From positions 6,425,001 to 6,489,000 of the forward strand of contig NZ_CP034448.1 of the NCBI RefSeq assembly GCF_003952465.1: 64,000 nucleotides of DNA, read 5' to 3'. Of this stretch, positions 29,793 to 37,352 are shown one piece after another. Position 1 is the first letter of the stretch, and each line of letters begins with the position of its first letter. The stretch comes from Mesorhizobium sp. M1B.F.Ca.ET.045.04.1.1 (GTDB lineage Bacteria > Pseudomonadota > Alphaproteobacteria > Rhizobiales > Rhizobiaceae). The position numbers were made by a program, and so were the translations under genes. Below the pieces are notes generated by a model. That model was given only the letters and a program-made list of their open reading frames with translations. It was not told the DNA's origin and did not search any database.

Positions 29793-30548
29793 TCACCCTT
29801 CTTTCGCCGTGCGGCGGAGCCTGAGGATGAGCACGGCGGCAAGGGCGGCGGCAAGGCCGTACCAGGTGACGGCATATTGCAGATGGTTGTTCGGCAGATC
29901 GATGATGGTGACGCCGCCGACCGGCAGGCCGCCGGGGTTCGGCGTCTTGTCGGCGTCGATGAAGAACGGCACCAGCACGGCGCCGGCAGGCAAGCCCGCG
30001 GTCGAGGCCATGACGTCGCGGTCCTTCCAGTAGAAGATGTTCTTGGCGACATCGTTGTCGGGCAGCATCATCGAGGGCTTTTCCGGCAGCGGATTGCGGG
30101 CGAGCCCGGTCACCGTCACCTTGCCGGCGACCTCGCCCTGCCGGCGCTTGGCCGGATCCTTGAGATCGTAGGGAACGAAGCCGCGGTTGACGAGCACGAA
30201 ACGGCCGTCGTCGAGCCGCAGGGGCGTGTAGACGTTGAAGCCGGTATCGCCTTCCCAGGTCGAGAAGAAATGCCGCTCGCCCTGGTGCAGCAAAATACCG
30301 GTCACCGTCACCGGCGTGTAGTCGACATCATGCGTGGCGGCGAGCTCTCTCTCGACATCGGCCAGCGGCCGAGGCGCCGCATGGGTGCGCCTGTCGATGG
30401 TCTCGATCAGCCCTTCTTTCCAGTGCAGGCGCTGGACCTGCCAGGTGCCGAGACCGAGGAGAATGGCGAACAGGACAAGGCCGAGCCCAAGCAGCAAGGC
30501 GTTGCGCGGCCGCGAACGGCCGGCAGCCGAACTGGTCGCTTCGCTCAT
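29793..30548 (-). CDS. SURF1 family cytochrome oxidase assembly protein
   Basis: 251 aa. Two membrane helices flank a periplasmic domain: LLLGLGLVLFAILLGLGTWQ near the N-terminus and YAVTWYGLAAALAAVLILRL at the C-terminus. GTWQVQRLHWKEGLI and FVLVNRGFVPYDLKDP are SURF1 signatures. SURF1 helps insert haem a into subunit I of aa3-type oxidases. Start set at the ATG that overlaps the DUF983 stop by four bases; the frame is open 85 codons upstream but that region encodes DUF983 in another frame. It is the last gene of the cta operon. Confidence 0.93.
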   Translation of the reverse strand: MSEATSSAAGRSRPRNALLLGLGLVLFAILLGLGTWQVQRLHWKEGLIETIDRRTHAAPRPLADVERELAATHDVDYTPVTVTGILLHQGERHFFSTWEGDTGFNVYTPLRLDDGRFVLVNRGFVPYDLKDPAKRRQGEVAGKVTVTGLARNPLPEKPSMMLPDNDVAKNIFYWKDRDVMASTAGLPAGAVLVPFFIDADKTPNPGGLPVGGVTIIDLPNNHLQYAVTWYGLAAALAAVLILRLRRTAKEG

Positions 30549-30976
30549 TGGCCGCTGTCCAGCCTGCCTTCCGCGGCCTTCTTCGAATATTGCAGTGTGA
30601 TCAGCACGCCCTTGATGAGGCGCAGCGCCGTCAGGCACAGCACCAGCGCCAGCGGTATCCACAAGATGAAATGCAGCCAGAGCGGCGGGCTGAGCGTCAC
30701 TTCCATCCACAGCGCCAGGCCGACGACGATGAAGCCGATGATCAGGATGACGAAGACAGCCGGGCCGTCGCCGGCATCGGCGAAGGAATAGTCGAGGCCG
30801 CAATTGTAGCAGCGCTTGCCGACGGTGAGGAAGCCGGAGAACAGCTTGCCCTCGCCGCAGCGCGGGCAGCGGCCGTGCAGTCCGGCCGAAACCGGGTCGA
30901 TGGGGGGCCAGATCGCCTTGTCTGCGATCGCCTTGTCTTCGATCGCCCTATCTTCGATCGCCTTGTCTTCGCTCAT
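30545..30976 (-). CDS. DUF983 membrane protein of the oxidase operon
   Basis: 143 aa. A zinc-ribbon-like pair GRCPRCGEGKLF ... KRCYNCGLDY is followed by two helices (AVFVILIIGFIVVGLALWM and LHFILWIPLALVLCLTALRL). DUF983 proteins regularly sit in cox operons of alphaproteobacteria, but their role is unknown. The first ~22 residues are a near-perfect five-residue repeat (AIEDK-like, four copies) encoded by a 15-bp tandem repeat; this is not part of the domain. The stop overlaps the SURF1 start (ATGA). Confidence 0.87.
   Translation of the reverse strand: MSEDKAIEDRAIEDKAIADKAIWPPIDPVSAGLHGRCPRCGEGKLFSGFLTVGKRCYNCGLDYSFADAGDGPAVFVILIIGFIVVGLALWMEVTLSPPLWLHFILWIPLALVLCLTALRLIKGVLITLQYSKKAAEGRLDSGQ
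30911..30970. repeat. 15-bp tandem repeat, four copies, inside the DUF983 gene
   Basis: Units at 30911, 30926, 30941 and 30956: GATCGCCTTGTCTTC with one or two changes in two of the copies. In frame it encodes repeated E/A-D-K/R-A-I at the N-terminus of the DUF983 protein. A multiple of three, so copy-number changes would not break the frame. Confidence 0.9.
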
Positions 30977-31001
30977 GTCCGCACCCTAGACCCTTTCACT
31001 C

Positions 31002-31039
31002 AAAAAGATAAGGCGGCCACGTCGCCGCAGCCGCCTTAT
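31002..31039 (-). terminator. Intrinsic terminator after ctaE
   Basis: Ten-base-pair perfect stem (31008-31017 with 31030-31039, ATAAGGCGGC/GCCGCCTTAT) followed on the minus strand by CTTTTT. It lies 24 bp past the ctaE stop and just before the DUF983 start, so it probably separates or attenuates transcription between the oxidase structural genes and DUF983-SURF1. Confidence 0.8.
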
Positions 31040-31062
31040 TGGGATTCCGAAAGCCGTTGATA

Positions 31063-31944
31063 TTAATGGGCTTCGATCATGGCGCCGTTCGAGGCCCAGA
31101 CATAGACCGCGCTGAACAGGAACAGCCAGACCACGTCGACGAAGTGCCAGTACCAGGCGGCCGCCTCGAACCCGAAATGCTGCTTTGGGGTGAAGTCGCC
31201 GCGCATCGCGCGCACCAGGCAGACGAGCAGGAAGATGGTACCGATGATGACGTGGAAGCCGTGGAAGCCGGTCGCCATGAAGAAGGTGGCGCCGTAGATC
31301 GAATCCTTGAAGCCGAACGGAGCGTGCATGTACTCGTAGGCCTGCACCATGGTGAACAGCATGCCAAGACCGACGGTCAGCACCAGGCCGTTGATCAGGC
31401 CCTTGCGGTCGCCATGGATGAGCGAGTGGTGCGCCCAGGTCACCGTCGTGCCCGACAGGAGCAGGATGATGGTGTTGTAGAGCGGCAGGTGGAAGGGGTC
31501 GAGAACCTCCAGGCCCTTCGGCGGCCAGACGCCGCCGGTGAAGGTGGTGCGGGCATATTGCGCCGCCTCGCCGGGGAACAGGCTGGCGTCGAAGAAGGCC
31601 CAGAACCAGGCGACGAAGAACATCACCTCGGAGGCGATGAACATGATCATGCCGTAGCGCAGGTGCAGCGACACGACGCGCGTGTGGTGGCCCTCATGCG
31701 CTTCCTTGATGGTGTCCGACCACCAGGCGAACATCGTGTAGAGCACGATGATCAGGCCGATGAAGAACAGCCACGGATTGGCGATGTTGTGGCCGAAGAT
31801 CGGGAAGTTGCCCGCCTTCAGATACTGCATCAGGCAGACGCCGCCGATGGCCGTGACCAGCGCGCCGATCGAGCCCAGGAAAGGCCAGGGGCTCGGATTG
31901 ACGAGATGGTAGTCGTGGTTCGGTTTTGCGTGCGCGTCTGCCAT
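31063..31944 (-). CDS. ctaE: Cytochrome c oxidase subunit III
   Basis: 293 aa. Seven membrane helices with family motifs: PWPFLGSIGALVTAIGG at the N-terminus, MIMFIASEVMFFVAWFWAFF, TTVTWAHHSLIHGDRKG, FFMATGFHGFHVIIGTIFL, and the C-terminal HFVDVVWLFLFSAVYVW. Subunit III stabilises proton pumping of the aa3-type oxidase in the inner membrane. It lies one base after ctaG in the ctaC-ctaD-ctaB-coxF-ctaG-ctaE operon and ends at an intrinsic terminator. Confidence 0.97.
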   Translation of the reverse strand: MADAHAKPNHDYHLVNPSPWPFLGSIGALVTAIGGVCLMQYLKAGNFPIFGHNIANPWLFFIGLIIVLYTMFAWWSDTIKEAHEGHHTRVVSLHLRYGMIMFIASEVMFFVAWFWAFFDASLFPGEAAQYARTTFTGGVWPPKGLEVLDPFHLPLYNTIILLLSGTTVTWAHHSLIHGDRKGLINGLVLTVGLGMLFTMVQAYEYMHAPFGFKDSIYGATFFMATGFHGFHVIIGTIFLLVCLVRAMRGDFTPKQHFGFEAAAWYWHFVDVVWLFLFSAVYVWASNGAMIEAH

Positions 31945-31945
31945 A

Positions 31946-32578
31946 TCAACCCCCGAGGCTTGCTTCGGAATCTGGAACTTTGTTGCTGCTGCCAGCGGCC
32001 GGCGCCGACGACGCGACCGGCTGTTTCTTTTCGACCGGGAACATCGTGTAGGACAAGGTGATGGTCTTCAAGTCCTTCAGTTCCGGCACGTTGACGATGT
32101 CTGGATCGACATAGAACACGACCGGCATGTCCAGCGTCTCGCCGGGCTTCAGCGTCGTGTCGGTGAAGCAGAAGCACTCCACCTTGTTGAAATAGGCGCC
32201 TGCCATTTCCGGCTGCACATTGAAGGAGGCGCGGCCGGTGATGGGGCGGTCGAACTTGTTGGTCGCGCTGTAATGCGCCTGCGTGGTCTCGCCGATCTTG
32301 ATCGTCACCGAGCGGGCGACGGGCTCGAACTGCCACGGAATGCCGTTGGTGTTGGCGTCGAAGCGGATGGTGATGTCACGGTCGAGCACGCGGCCGGCAT
32401 ATTGCTTCTCGGCGCGTTGCGTCGTACCGCCATAGCCGGTGGCCTGGCAGAACATCTTGTAAAGCGGCACCGCCGCGTAGGCCATGCCGACCATGCCGGT
32501 GAAGAAAGCCAGGCAGACCGCCACGACGACGCGGTTGCTGTTCTTCCTGACGGGCCTGGTGGTGATCTCGCCGCTCAT
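31946..32578 (-). CDS. ctaG: Cytochrome c oxidase assembly protein CtaG (Cox11)
   Basis: 210 aa. One N-terminal helix (VVVAVCLAFFTGMVGMAYAA) anchors a periplasmic copper-carrier domain; the copper-binding motif VECFCFTD and the conserved VPLYKMFCQATGYGGT are present. Cox11 delivers copper to the CuB site of subunit I. The C-terminal ~20 residues (VASSAPAAGSSNKV) are a flexible tail. Its start is 7 bp downstream of coxF and its stop is adjacent to ctaE. Confidence 0.96.
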   Translation of the reverse strand: MSGEITTRPVRKNSNRVVVAVCLAFFTGMVGMAYAAVPLYKMFCQATGYGGTTQRAEKQYAGRVLDRDITIRFDANTNGIPWQFEPVARSVTIKIGETTQAHYSATNKFDRPITGRASFNVQPEMAGAYFNKVECFCFTDTTLKPGETLDMPVVFYVDPDIVNVPELKDLKTITLSYTMFPVEKKQPVASSAPAAGSSNKVPDSEASLGG

Positions 32579-32585
32579 CGCCGCC

Positions 32586-32768
32586 TCACATCAAGTTCGT
32601 AGGCGTGAGGCCAGAAGCATTGTGGCCGAACTTCACGATGGTCGCGACGTAGAAGATGATGACCAGCGCGGCCAGCGCCACGCCGATGGCGACGGAGCGG
32701 TTGCGCCGCGCCTTCCGCTGGCGCTCGGTCAAGGTGACCAGTTCGAGGTTCTTGTCGGCCACGATCAT
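32586..32768 (-). CDS. CoxF-like small membrane protein
   Basis: 60 aa. A charged N-terminus (MIVADKNLELVTLTERQRKA RRNRS in two runs) precedes one helix, VAIGVALAALVIIFYVATIV. This small gene between ctaB and ctaG is typical of alphaproteobacterial oxidase operons, where it is called coxF or annotated as hypothetical. Start chosen at the ATG that overlaps the ctaB stop by four bases, giving translational coupling. The role is probably in oxidase assembly, inferred from position alone. Confidence 0.85.
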   Translation of the reverse strand: MIVADKNLELVTLTERQRKARRNRSVAIGVALAALVIIFYVATIVKFGHNASGLTPTNLM

Positions 32769-33709
32769 GCTCCCCCCGTCATGAGGGCGCGCCCGACCAC
32801 GCTGTCGACGAGATAGGCGGCGAAGATTGCGAAGAGATAGAGCAGCGAATAGCCGAACAGCGCCTTGGCCGGCTTCATCGCGCGGTCGATGTCGCTCATC
32901 CACAGCACCTTCCAGGCATACCAGACGAAGCCCGCGCCCAGCACGGCAGATACGGCGCCATAGGCAGCGGTGGTATAGCCGAGCAGCCAGGGCAGCACGC
33001 CAACCGGCGCGAGGATCAGCGCATAGGCAAATATCTGGCGACGCGTGGAGGCAGGTCCGGCAACGTTCGGCATCATCGGAATGCCGGCGCGGGCGTAATC
33101 ATCGGACTTGAACAGCGCCAGCGCCCAGAAATGCGGCGGCGTCCAGAGGAAGATGATGAGGAACAGGATCAGGCTTTCGAGGCTGACCGATCCGGTCACC
33201 GCCGCCCAGCCGATCACCGGCGGGATGGCGCCGGCGGCGCCACCGATGACGATATTCTGCGGCGTCCAGCGCTTCAGCCACATCGTGTAGACTACGGCAT
33301 AGAAGAAGATGGTGAAGGCAAGAAGCGCCGCAGACAGCCAGTTGACCAGCACGCCAAGCGTCATCACCGACAGAACGGAGAGCACCAGGCCGAAGCTCAG
33401 CGCCTCGCCGGGCGTGACGCGGCCCGCCGGCACCGGACGGCCGGCGGTCCTGGTCATCACCGCGTCGATGTCGGCGTCGTACCACATGTTGAGCGCGCCC
33501 GAGGCGCCTGCGCCGATGGCGATTGCCAGGATGGCTATCACCGCCAACAGCGGATTGATGGCCACCGGCGCCGCGACCATGCCGACAAAGGCCGTGAAGA
33601 CGACCAGCGACATGACGCGCGGCTTCAGGAGGGCGAAGAAATCGCCCGCGGTCGCTTCCGACATGTGAAAGCCCGCTTTCTCCATCAATCTGTCGTCGGC
33701 AAGGGCCAT
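32765..33709 (-). CDS. ctaB: Protohaem IX farnesyltransferase (haem O synthase)
   Basis: 314 aa. UbiA-family prenyltransferase with about eight helices. The two Asp-rich motifs are NMWYDADIDAVMTRTAGRP and the second-half segment ALFKSDDYARAGIPMMP; FLIIFLWTPPHFWALALF lies between. It attaches farnesyl to haem b, the first step to haem a for the aa3 oxidase. Start at the ATG at 33709; an in-frame ATG 15 codons later (MSEATAGDFF) could also serve. The gap to ctaD holds a stable hairpin. Confidence 0.96.
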   Translation of the reverse strand: MALADDRLMEKAGFHMSEATAGDFFALLKPRVMSLVVFTAFVGMVAAPVAINPLLAVIAILAIAIGAGASGALNMWYDADIDAVMTRTAGRPVPAGRVTPGEALSFGLVLSVLSVMTLGVLVNWLSAALLAFTIFFYAVVYTMWLKRWTPQNIVIGGAAGAIPPVIGWAAVTGSVSLESLILFLIIFLWTPPHFWALALFKSDDYARAGIPMMPNVAGPASTRRQIFAYALILAPVGVLPWLLGYTTAAYGAVSAVLGAGFVWYAWKVLWMSDIDRAMKPAKALFGYSLLYLFAIFAAYLVDSVVGRALMTGGA

Positions 33710-33742
33710 GCGTACTTAAAGTCCATCATTCCGTTGACCAAG

Positions 33743-33762
33743 ACCGCCGGCTCACCGGCGGC
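33743..33762. other. GC-rich hairpin between ctaD and ctaB
   Basis: CCGCCGG (33744-33750), four-base loop, CCGGCGG (33755-33761). There is no T run after it on the minus strand, so it is more likely an RNA-processing or attenuating hairpin than a full terminator. It could set the relative amounts of subunit and assembly-factor mRNA. Confidence 0.5.
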
Positions 33763-33779
33763 CTCGCATGCATCGCTGC

Positions 33780-35429
33780 TTACTTGATCTTCGGCAGCTG
33801 TTCCCACTGGTGGAACGGCGGCGGTGAAGGCAGCTGCCATTCGAGCGTGGTGGCACCCTCGCCCCACGGATTGGCGCCAGCGACGCGCTTCTTCTGGAAG
33901 GCCTCGAACACGCCATAAAGGAAGATCGCCACGCCGACGGCCGCGATGTAGGAGCCGTAGGACGAGACCATGTTCCAGCCCGCGAACGCATCCGGATAGT
34001 CGACGGTGCGGCGCGGCATGCCAGCGAGACCGAGGAAGTGCTGCGGGAAGAAGATCAGGTTGACGCCGACGAAGGTGACCCAGAAGTGGGTGTTGGCGAT
34101 CACCGGCGAGTACATGTAGCCGGTCATCTTCGGGAACCAGTAGTACCAGCCGGCGAAGATGGCGAACACCGCGCCCAGCGACAGCACGTAGTGGAAGTGG
34201 GCGATCACGAAATAGGTGTCGTGCAGCGAGCGGTCGAGGCCGGCATTGGCGAGCTGGACGCCGGTGACGCCGCCGATCGTGAACAGGAAGATGAAGCCCA
34301 GGGCCCACAGCATCGGCGGCTTGAAGGAGATCGAGCCGCCCCACATCGTGGCGATCCAGGAGAAGATCTTCACGCCGGTCGGCACCGCGATGACCATGGT
34401 GGCGAACACGAAATAGCGCTGCGTGTCGAGCGACAGGCCGGTCGTGTACATGTGGTGCGCCCAGACGATGAAGCCGACAGCGCCGATCGCGACCATGGCG
34501 TAGGCCATGCCGAGATAGCCGAAGACGGGTTTCTTCGAGAAGGTCGAGACGATGTGGCTGATGATGCCGAAGCCCGGCAGGATCAGGATGTACACCTCGG
34601 GGTGGCCGAAGAACCAGAACAGGTGCTGGAAGAGCAGCGGATCACCGCCATTGTCCGGCACGAAGAAGGAGGTGCCGAAGTTGCGGTCGGTGAGCAGCAT
34701 GGTGATGCCACCAGCCAGAACCGGCAGCGACAAGAGCAGCAGGAAGGCCGTGATCAGCACCGCCCAGGCGAACAGCGGCATCTTGTGCATGGTCATGCCA
34801 GGCGCGCGCATGTTGAAGATGGTGGTGATGAAGTTGATCGCGCCGAGGATCGACGAGGCGCCGGCGATGTGAATCGACAGAATCGCCAGGTCCATCGCGG
34901 GGCCAGGCTGGCCGGAGGTCGAGAGCGGCGGGTAGATCGTCCAGCCGCCGCCGACGCCGAATGCGCCCGGTGCGCTCGGCACGAACATCGAGCCGAGCAG
35001 CAGCAGGAAGGCCGGCGGCAGCAGCCAGAAGGAGATGTTGTTCATGCGCGGGAAGGCCATGTCCGGCGCGCCGATCATGATCGGCACCATCCAGTTGGCG
35101 AAGCCGCCGATGAGCGCCGGCATCACCATGAAGAAGATCATGATCAGGCCGTGCGCGGCGCCGAAGGCATTGTACATGCTCTTGCCGCCGTCGATGGCGG
35201 CATCGCCCTGCATGCCGTAGACCATCTGCGCCAGACCGCTGAAGATCTGGATGCCCGGCTCCTGCAGCTCCATGCGGATGGCGACCGAAAGCGCGCCGCC
35301 GACAATGCCGGCCATGATCGCGAAGATCAGGTAGAGCGTGCCGATGTCCTTGTGGTTGGTCGAGTACACCCAGCGGACCCAGCCATGCGGCCTGTGGTCG
35401 TGGTGGTCGTGAGCTGCAGCCTCTGCCAT
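33780..35429 (-). CDS. ctaD: Cytochrome c oxidase subunit I
   Basis: 549 aa, twelve helices. Haem a, haem a3 and CuB ligands lie in the expected segments: MYNAFGAAHGLIMIFF, LFWFFGHPEVYILILPGFGI (the His-Tyr cross-link pair), IVWAHHMYTTGL with the HH pair, and VIAHFHYVLSLGAVFAIF. This is an aa3-type A-family enzyme, since the YI/VLILPGFG helix VI Glu-Val-Tyr pattern is present. The terminal proton-pumping oxidase of aerobic respiration. It follows ctaC after 38 bp. Confidence 0.98.
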   Translation of the reverse strand: MAEAAAHDHHDHRPHGWVRWVYSTNHKDIGTLYLIFAIMAGIVGGALSVAIRMELQEPGIQIFSGLAQMVYGMQGDAAIDGGKSMYNAFGAAHGLIMIFFMVMPALIGGFANWMVPIMIGAPDMAFPRMNNISFWLLPPAFLLLLGSMFVPSAPGAFGVGGGWTIYPPLSTSGQPGPAMDLAILSIHIAGASSILGAINFITTIFNMRAPGMTMHKMPLFAWAVLITAFLLLLSLPVLAGGITMLLTDRNFGTSFFVPDNGGDPLLFQHLFWFFGHPEVYILILPGFGIISHIVSTFSKKPVFGYLGMAYAMVAIGAVGFIVWAHHMYTTGLSLDTQRYFVFATMVIAVPTGVKIFSWIATMWGGSISFKPPMLWALGFIFLFTIGGVTGVQLANAGLDRSLHDTYFVIAHFHYVLSLGAVFAIFAGWYYWFPKMTGYMYSPVIANTHFWVTFVGVNLIFFPQHFLGLAGMPRRTVDYPDAFAGWNMVSSYGSYIAAVGVAIFLYGVFEAFQKKRVAGANPWGEGATTLEWQLPSPPPFHQWEQLPKIK

Positions 35430-35467
35430 ATTCCGCTCCGTTCCCTAAATCTTGCTAACCCGCGGCG

Positions 35468-36352
35468 TCAGTTGCCGGCGGCCGCTACCTTGTTGGTACC
35501 ATCGATCGCGGCCATCAGCGCCTTGTTGGCGGCAGGCACGTCGGTCTTGGCCGTCTCCAGCCAGGTCTTGAACTGCGCGTCGGAGACGACGCGGACCGCG
35601 ATCGGCATGAAGGCGTGATCCTTGCCGCAGAGCTGCGAGCACTGGCCATAGTAGAGACCTTCCTTCTCCGCCTTGAACCAGGTCTCGTTGGTGCGGCCGG
35701 GCACGGCGTCCATCTTGATGCCGAAGGACGGAACGGCGAAGGAATGGATGACGTCGGTGGCGGTGATCAGCACGCGGGTCGTCGTATTGACCGGCACCAC
35801 CAACTCGTTGTCGACGGCGAGCAGGCGCGGATAAAGATTGCGGTCTTCCTTGCCGGCCTTGGCGCGGTCAGCATCCTGGAGAACGGCCGAGTTGAAGGAG
35901 AAGCTCTTGTCGATCTGGTATTCGTAGTCCCAGTTCCATTGGTTGCCGGTCGCCTTGACGGTGAGCTTGGCTTCTTCCGGAGGCGTGTACTGCGCGGTGA
36001 GCAGCTGGAAGGAGGGGATAGCGATGAGCAACAGCACGATCACCGGCCCGACCGTCCAGATCACCTCGATCAGCGTGTTGTGACTGGTCCTGGAAGGAAC
36101 CGGGTTCACGCTGGCGCGGAACCTCAGGACGCAAACGGCAAGCAGCGCCAGCACCAGGACCGTGATCGGGACGACGAACCACATCGTGTAGTTCCCGAAC
36201 CACTCGATCTGCCGCATCATTTCGGTCGCGGGCGCCTGGAAGGCGGTCTCCCAAGGCTGCGGCTGATCCGCATAGGCGGGCACGCCGGAGAGGAGCGCGC
36301 CAGCAGCCGCGGCACCTGCCAGAAGCCTGGCGCTTGCCATGAATTTTCTCAT
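35468..36352 (-). CDS. ctaC: Cytochrome c oxidase subunit II
   Basis: 294 aa. Export signal, two helices (FVVPITVLVLALLAVCVLRF; IWTVGPVIVLLLIAIPSFQL), then a cupredoxin domain with the CuA site GQCSQLCGKDHAFMPI and the aromatic electron-entry patch GNQWNWDYEY. No cytochrome c domain is fused. Start set at the ATG at 36352 because AGAGGG lies 5-6 nt upstream; the frame opens nine codons earlier. First gene of the cta operon; its promoter must lie in the 327-bp gap shared with ialB. Confidence 0.97.
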   Translation of the reverse strand: MRKFMASARLLAGAAAAGALLSGVPAYADQPQPWETAFQAPATEMMRQIEWFGNYTMWFVVPITVLVLALLAVCVLRFRASVNPVPSRTSHNTLIEVIWTVGPVIVLLLIAIPSFQLLTAQYTPPEEAKLTVKATGNQWNWDYEYQIDKSFSFNSAVLQDADRAKAGKEDRNLYPRLLAVDNELVVPVNTTTRVLITATDVIHSFAVPSFGIKMDAVPGRTNETWFKAEKEGLYYGQCSQLCGKDHAFMPIAVRVVSDAQFKTWLETAKTDVPAANKALMAAIDGTNKVAAAGN

Positions 36353-36679
36353 CGCCCTCTCGTCTCCCACTTCCTGCAATCGGATCGCACCAATAACGAA
36401 CGACGCCGGGATTGGGAATCCCGGTCAGTCCCTAGCTGGTTCAAACCATACTCTAATTCCCTCCGCAAGGAAGGAGCGGGCGAAACTGTGCGGCATTTTT
36501 GCGCGCAACCTAAAGGGCATCCCCGGCCATCGGGGCGGTGCGCGCGGGGCGGTCGCAATTCGGGCGAATTTGCTCTGGAAAAGCGCGTAATTGCCGGTAT
36601 CTGGGCGGGCCGGCGACGGTCTCGTCCTTTACTTGGCCTTGGCGCAGCTTAAAGTGCCCTGATTCGCAATGGAGCCGTC
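36353..36679. promoter_or_regulatory. Divergent ctaC/ialB intergenic region with an inverted repeat
   Basis: This 327-bp gap must carry promoters for ctaC (minus) and ialB (plus). The one clear structure is a perfect inverted repeat CCGGGATT-GGG-AATCCCGG at 36406-36424, about 54 bp upstream of the ctaC start, with a GAATC site inside. A GGCATCCCCGGCCATCGGGGCGGTGC stretch near 36520 can form a second weak stem. I see no convincing small gene here. Confidence 0.45.
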
Positions 36680-37222
36680 ATGACTTCCTGGCTTTCGAGA
36701 CCCTTGGCGAAGGTCGTCTTCCTTGCCGCCTTGCTTGGCGCCGGCCTGACCGGCGTGGCGAGCGCCGCGCCGCCTCAGACCGCCGCGCCGCCCAGCGGCA
36801 CGGTCAAGTCGACGCATGGAGCGTGGTCGATCATCTGCGACACGCCGGCCGGCGCGACCTCCGAGCAATGCGTGATGATGCAGAACGTCGTCGCCGAGGA
36901 CCGTCCGGAAATGGGGCTTTCGGTGGTGGTGCTGCGCACCGCCGACAACAAGGCCGAGATCCTGCGGGTGCTGGCGCCGCTCGGCGTGCTCTTGCCCAAC
37001 GGGCTTGGCCTCAATGTCGACGGCAAGGACATCGGCCGCGCCTATTTCGTGCGCTGCTTCCAGGACGGCTGCTATGCGGAAGTGATCCTCGAGAAGCCGC
37101 TGCTCGACACGCTGAAGAGCGGCACCTCGGCCACCTTCATCGTGTTCCAGACGCCGGAGGAAGGCATCGGCATTCCCGTCGATCTGAAGGGATTCGCCGA
37201 AGGCTTCGCCGCCCTGCCCTGA
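36680..37222 (+). CDS. Invasion-associated locus B (IalB) family periplasmic protein
   Basis: 180 aa with an export signal (VVFLAALLGAGLTGVASA). The mature domain shows the IalB pattern: THGAWSIICDTPAGATSEQCVMMQ, a central VLAPLGVLLPNGLGLNVDG, and YFVRCFQDGCYAEVILEKPLLD, with two conserved cysteine pairs. IalB was named for Bartonella invasion, but homologues occur across Rhizobiales as periplasmic proteins of uncertain role. It is a single gene, divergent from ctaC and 130 bp before tldD. Confidence 0.88.
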   Translation: MTSWLSRPLAKVVFLAALLGAGLTGVASAAPPQTAAPPSGTVKSTHGAWSIICDTPAGATSEQCVMMQNVVAEDRPEMGLSVVVLRTADNKAEILRVLAPLGVLLPNGLGLNVDGKDIGRAYFVRCFQDGCYAEVILEKPLLDTLKSGTSATFIVFQTPEEGIGIPVDLKGFAEGFAALP

Positions 37223-37352
37223 GCCCTGCGTTGCAATGCGGTCGTCAGCCGGCCCGCGGCGACGACGATCCCGTGTGAACGGCGGCGATTGTCTTGACCT
37301 GTCTTCGCCCCTACATCGGGGAAAGACGAAACCGCCAGCGGACAGCCCTGCC

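Noticed and set aside
34038..35618. 526-aa open frame on the plus strand
   Set aside because: Complement of ctaD and ctaC; composition is the mirror of membrane-protein codons (long D/E/H/R/Q runs).
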